Source of the DNA: an uncultured Flavobacteriales bacterium
Lineage (GTDB): Bacteria; Bacteroidota; Bacteroidia; Flavobacteriales; BACL11
Assembly: GCA_950069165.1 (NCBI GenBank)
Contig: CATMIT010000072.1
Location: forward strand, 1 to 7,065
Length of the DNA: 7,065 nt
Direction: 5' to 3'
Notes under the pieces: generated by a model
Told to the model about the DNA's origin: nothing
Databases searched by the model: none
What the model saw: the letters and a program-made list of their open reading frames with translations, nothing else
Translations under genes and position numbers: made by a program
Shown: positions 5,193 to 7,065 of the stretch, piece after piece
Layout of the letters: each line of letters starts with the position of its first letter
Position numbering within the stretch: the stretch's first letter is position 1

Positions 5193-7065
5193 TTATTTGT
5201 AAAGAATTAGCTTATCCGTTACAATCGATTTTCCATCAGCATATACACTAATAAAATAAATTCCATTTTCAAGATTTGACAAGTCTGCATCAATGCTTTG
5301 ATAATTACTAATCACATTTCCTTCAAATAAGTGCATCACCTCAGCTCCTAAAATATTAACTAATTTTACTTCTACATCCCTGTCAGCTAAATGCTCAATA
5401 ACAATTGTTACTTCTCCATTAGTTGGATTAGGATATATTGCCAACCTTGCATTATTTTCATTTGTATTTTGGAATAATGCCGATTCTTCTCCAATCTGAA
5501 TATTATCTAAGTAAAAATTATTGCTTGAGCCATTTGTTAGATATTCAAATTTAAATCGAATATTATCATCCTTCAAAGCATTAGGCCCAACCCTGTCAAA
5601 CATAATGGTATCGTTCCAATCAGAGGATATTGGTTTAAAAGAAGAGTTATAAAGTCCTGCATCTGCTACTTCTTGCGGGCTGAGTGAACCTAAAGGTTTC
5701 CAACTCCAACCGCAATCATTAGAATAAAAGACATTAAGTTCGTTTACAGGATAGGAATGAACACCAGCACCTGAATAGGAGAATTTAATAACGGGATTAG
5801 TGAATCCGCTTAAATCGTATGCAGCCGAAACAATTACTGATTCGCCAAGACTTAATCCGTCTCTTGCCTCTATCATTACAGAAGCATTACCATCAGAAGC
5901 AACACCATCAATTCGCTCCCAAGTTTTATTAGTTATCGTGCTAAAATCCCATATATTCTCATCTTCCTCAATGGTATTTGCTATCCAATCTGTTCCAAGC
6001 TCAGAAGCGCTCTCAAAACTATAGGCATAAGAAGAGGCGTTATTCGGAGCGGTAGTTGGTAATACAGTAATAAAATTACTTTTTGTGATAGTTGAAGTAC
6101 AGCTATTAGTATAGTAAGCAATATAGGTAGTTTCTTCAATTTCTCCTCTGTAAAAAGTGGAATCTTGCATATTGTAATAAAGCCCTAAGCTATCAATTGT
6201 ATGAGAAGTTATATTGGATGCACCCATAGCATTAAGTTCTGCTTGTGTGCCTTGAATAATTAAAGTAGATTTTACGGTATCGTAAGAAGTAGCATTTATC
6301 AAATCCAAATCAGATAAATTAGCCGCTCTTGCCTCTGTTGTTTCCCCATACTCCACAGTTAAAGAGACGGCATAACTTCCAACTGATGAATAAATATGCT
6401 GAGGAGTATTATCCCCACTCCCGTTAGTTGTTCCATCTCCAAAATCCCATTCCCATTTAGTAATAGAAGAAAAAATCGGTTTATTTCCTTTCAACACATT
6501 AGGAGAACCAAGACAAAGGGAATAATGAGATAGATTTTCATCAAAGAATACTTTTTTAGTGCAAGTTGGTGCCAAATAACCATCTGCCGTTCCTGTAGCT
6601 GCAATGTTATCATCTGACCAAATATGCATTCTAAATCCGTACTGGGCAGTATCTCCTACCAAGGTTTCATCAAAAATAGCAACTTGTCCTTTGGAAAACA
6701 TGGTACAATAATCATCATTTGTATAATCCATATAGTTCATAAACATCTCTCCTGCCCAATTTAAAGAATCTGCCTGACATCCGTAAAAAGTACCAGATGG
6801 CAAACCAACATGCCAAGGAAACTTGGAAGGATTTGGGGTAGCAGGATCTGCTCCAGGATCAGTAGTAAAGCCGTTTGAAGTATGTTGAGGTGGCGTATCA
6901 AAAACGCCATCATCTCCACAACTTCCACCACCACAATCCCAAGTATGACACAAACCAAGCCAATGCCCAACTTCATGTGTTAAAGTAGTGGACTGAATAT
7001 CGTCCATTTCACCATATAATATCACTATCCCATCAGTTGACATACCGCCCCATGGGAATTGAGCA
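5193..7065 (-). CDS. Secreted M43-family zinc metalloprotease with PKD, MAM-like and T9SS sorting domains (N-terminus outside the window)
   Basis: A probable extracellular endopeptidase of the cytophagalysin/pappalysin family (M43). The frame is open to the right edge: residues before the first internal Met (7043) read AQFPWGG, continuing the family's AQFP...TDG segment, so that Met is not the start and the signal peptide and propeptide lie beyond the window. Counting from that Ala, about 623 residues are visible. HEVGHWLGLCH (30-40) is the HExxHxxGxxH zinc site with H30, E31, H34 and H40. GGGSCGDDGVFDTP (44-57) is the usual following loop, and NYMDYTNDDYCTMF (110-123) holds the Met-turn (M112). 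A PKD domain follows (about 175-240, core WEWDFGDGTTNG). Residues about 245-340 match nothing I recognise. Residues about 345-528 look like a MAM/jelly-roll adhesion domain (SFESASELGTDW, end NFYLDNIQIG). The tail from YPNPTNGEV (544) to KLILYK is a T9SS type A sorting domain. No frameshift is seen. It converges on lpxH and is a separate transcription unit. The substrate is unknown. Confidence 0.92.
   Translation of the reverse strand, partial: AQFPWGGMSTDGIVILYGEMDDIQSTTLTHEVGHWLGLCHTWDCGGGSCGDDGVFDTPPQHTSNGFTTDPGADPATPNPSKFPWHVGLPSGTFYGCQADSLNWAGEMFMNYMDYTNDDYCTMFSKGQVAIFDETLVGDTAQYGFRMHIWSDDNIAATGTADGYLAPTCTKKVFFDENLSHYSLCLGSPNVLKGNKPIFSSITKWEWDFGDGTTNGSGDNTPQHIYSSVGSYAVSLTVEYGETTEARAANLSDLDLINATSYDTVKSTLIIQGTQAELNAMGASNITSHTIDSLGLYYNMQDSTFYRGEIEETTYIAYYTNSCTSTITKSNFITVLPTTAPNNASSYAYSFESASELGTDWIANTIEEDENIWDFSTITNKTWERIDGVASDGNASVMIEARDGLSLGESVIVSAAYDLSGFTNPVIKFSYSGAGVHSYPVNELNVFYSNDCGWSWKPLGSLSPQEVADAGLYNSSFKPISSDWNDTIMFDRVGPNALKDDNIRFKFEYLTNGSSNNFYLDNIQIGEESALFQNTNENNARLAIYPNPTNGEVTIVIEHLADRDVEVKLVNILGAEVMHLFEGNVISNYQSIDADLSNLENGIYFISVYADGKSIVTDKLILYK
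5196..5453 (-). other. T9SS type A C-terminal sorting domain of the metalloprotease
   Basis: The last 86 or so residues run from NARLAIYPNPTNGEV through VKLVNILGAEV and LENGIYFISVYADGK to a short basic end, KLILYK. This is the standard pattern for type IX secretion cargo and implies delivery to the cell surface or medium. Confidence 0.92.
6945..6977 (-). other. Zinc-binding catalytic motif HExxHxxGxxH of the metalloprotease
   Basis: The codons spell HEVGHWLGLCH: three His zinc ligands, the general-base Glu and the Gly of the metzincin turn. The Met-turn (NYMDY) follows about 70 residues later. All key residues are intact, so the protease is expected to be active. Confidence 0.95.

Noticed and set aside
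5800..6024. Plus-strand open frame of 74 codons opposite the metalloprotease
   Set aside because: A shadow of the MAM-like region, with no leader, motif or plausible expression signal.
6761..6976. Minus-strand frame of 71 codons rich in Leu/Ile/Val, resembling a small membrane protein
   Set aside because: It overlaps the catalytic domain of the protease in another frame. The hydrophobicity is a frame-shift artefact of that coding sequence.
7041..7043. ATG at 7043 (minus strand) as the start of the metalloprotease
   Set aside because: The preceding codons (AQFPWGG) continue the M43 catalytic-domain sequence, and a start here would lack any export signal.

Overview
The window looks like a chromosomal segment from a member of the Bacteroidota, most likely a flavobacterium- or cytophaga-like bacterium; species and genus cannot be called from it. 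The reasons are low GC content, very tight gene packing with A-rich leaders and no clear Shine-Dalgarno sequences, Bacteroidota-type versions of LpxK, LpxH, GatB and purine nucleoside phosphorylase, and two exported proteins ending in type IX secretion system (T9SS) type A sorting domains (YPNP/FPNP start, short basic end).

Layout. Positions 1-5128 hold five plus-strand genes in one compact run: the 3' part of lpxK (start outside the window), a purine nucleoside phosphorylase overlapping it by 29 nt, a secreted LVIVD-repeat beta-propeller protein with a T9SS tail (4 nt gap), gatB (3 nt gap) and lpxH (4 nt ATGA overlap). The spacing argues for a single transcript whose promoter lies upstream of the window. 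A hairpin with U-tracts on both sides (about 5147-5188) ends this run. It serves equally well for the converging minus-strand gene, which fills 5193-7065 and runs off the right edge: a secreted M43 (cytophagalysin/pappalysin-like) zinc metalloprotease with PKD, MAM/jelly-roll-like and T9SS sorting domains.

Functions. LpxK and LpxH are two steps of lipid A synthesis, GatB is a subunit of the amidotransferase that makes Gln-tRNA(Gln) and/or Asn-tRNA(Asn), and the phosphorylase belongs to purine salvage. The run is therefore a mixed housekeeping operon with one exported protein of unknown role inside it. The metalloprotease is a separate unit, probably for extracellular protein degradation.

I see no RNA gene, mobile element, CRISPR array, phage gene or defence system, and no stretch over 300 bases without a gene. 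No evident new multi-gene system is present. The most intriguing signal is in the propeller protein: Trp/His residues recur about every 50 residues, once per repeat, which suggests a His-lined central site.
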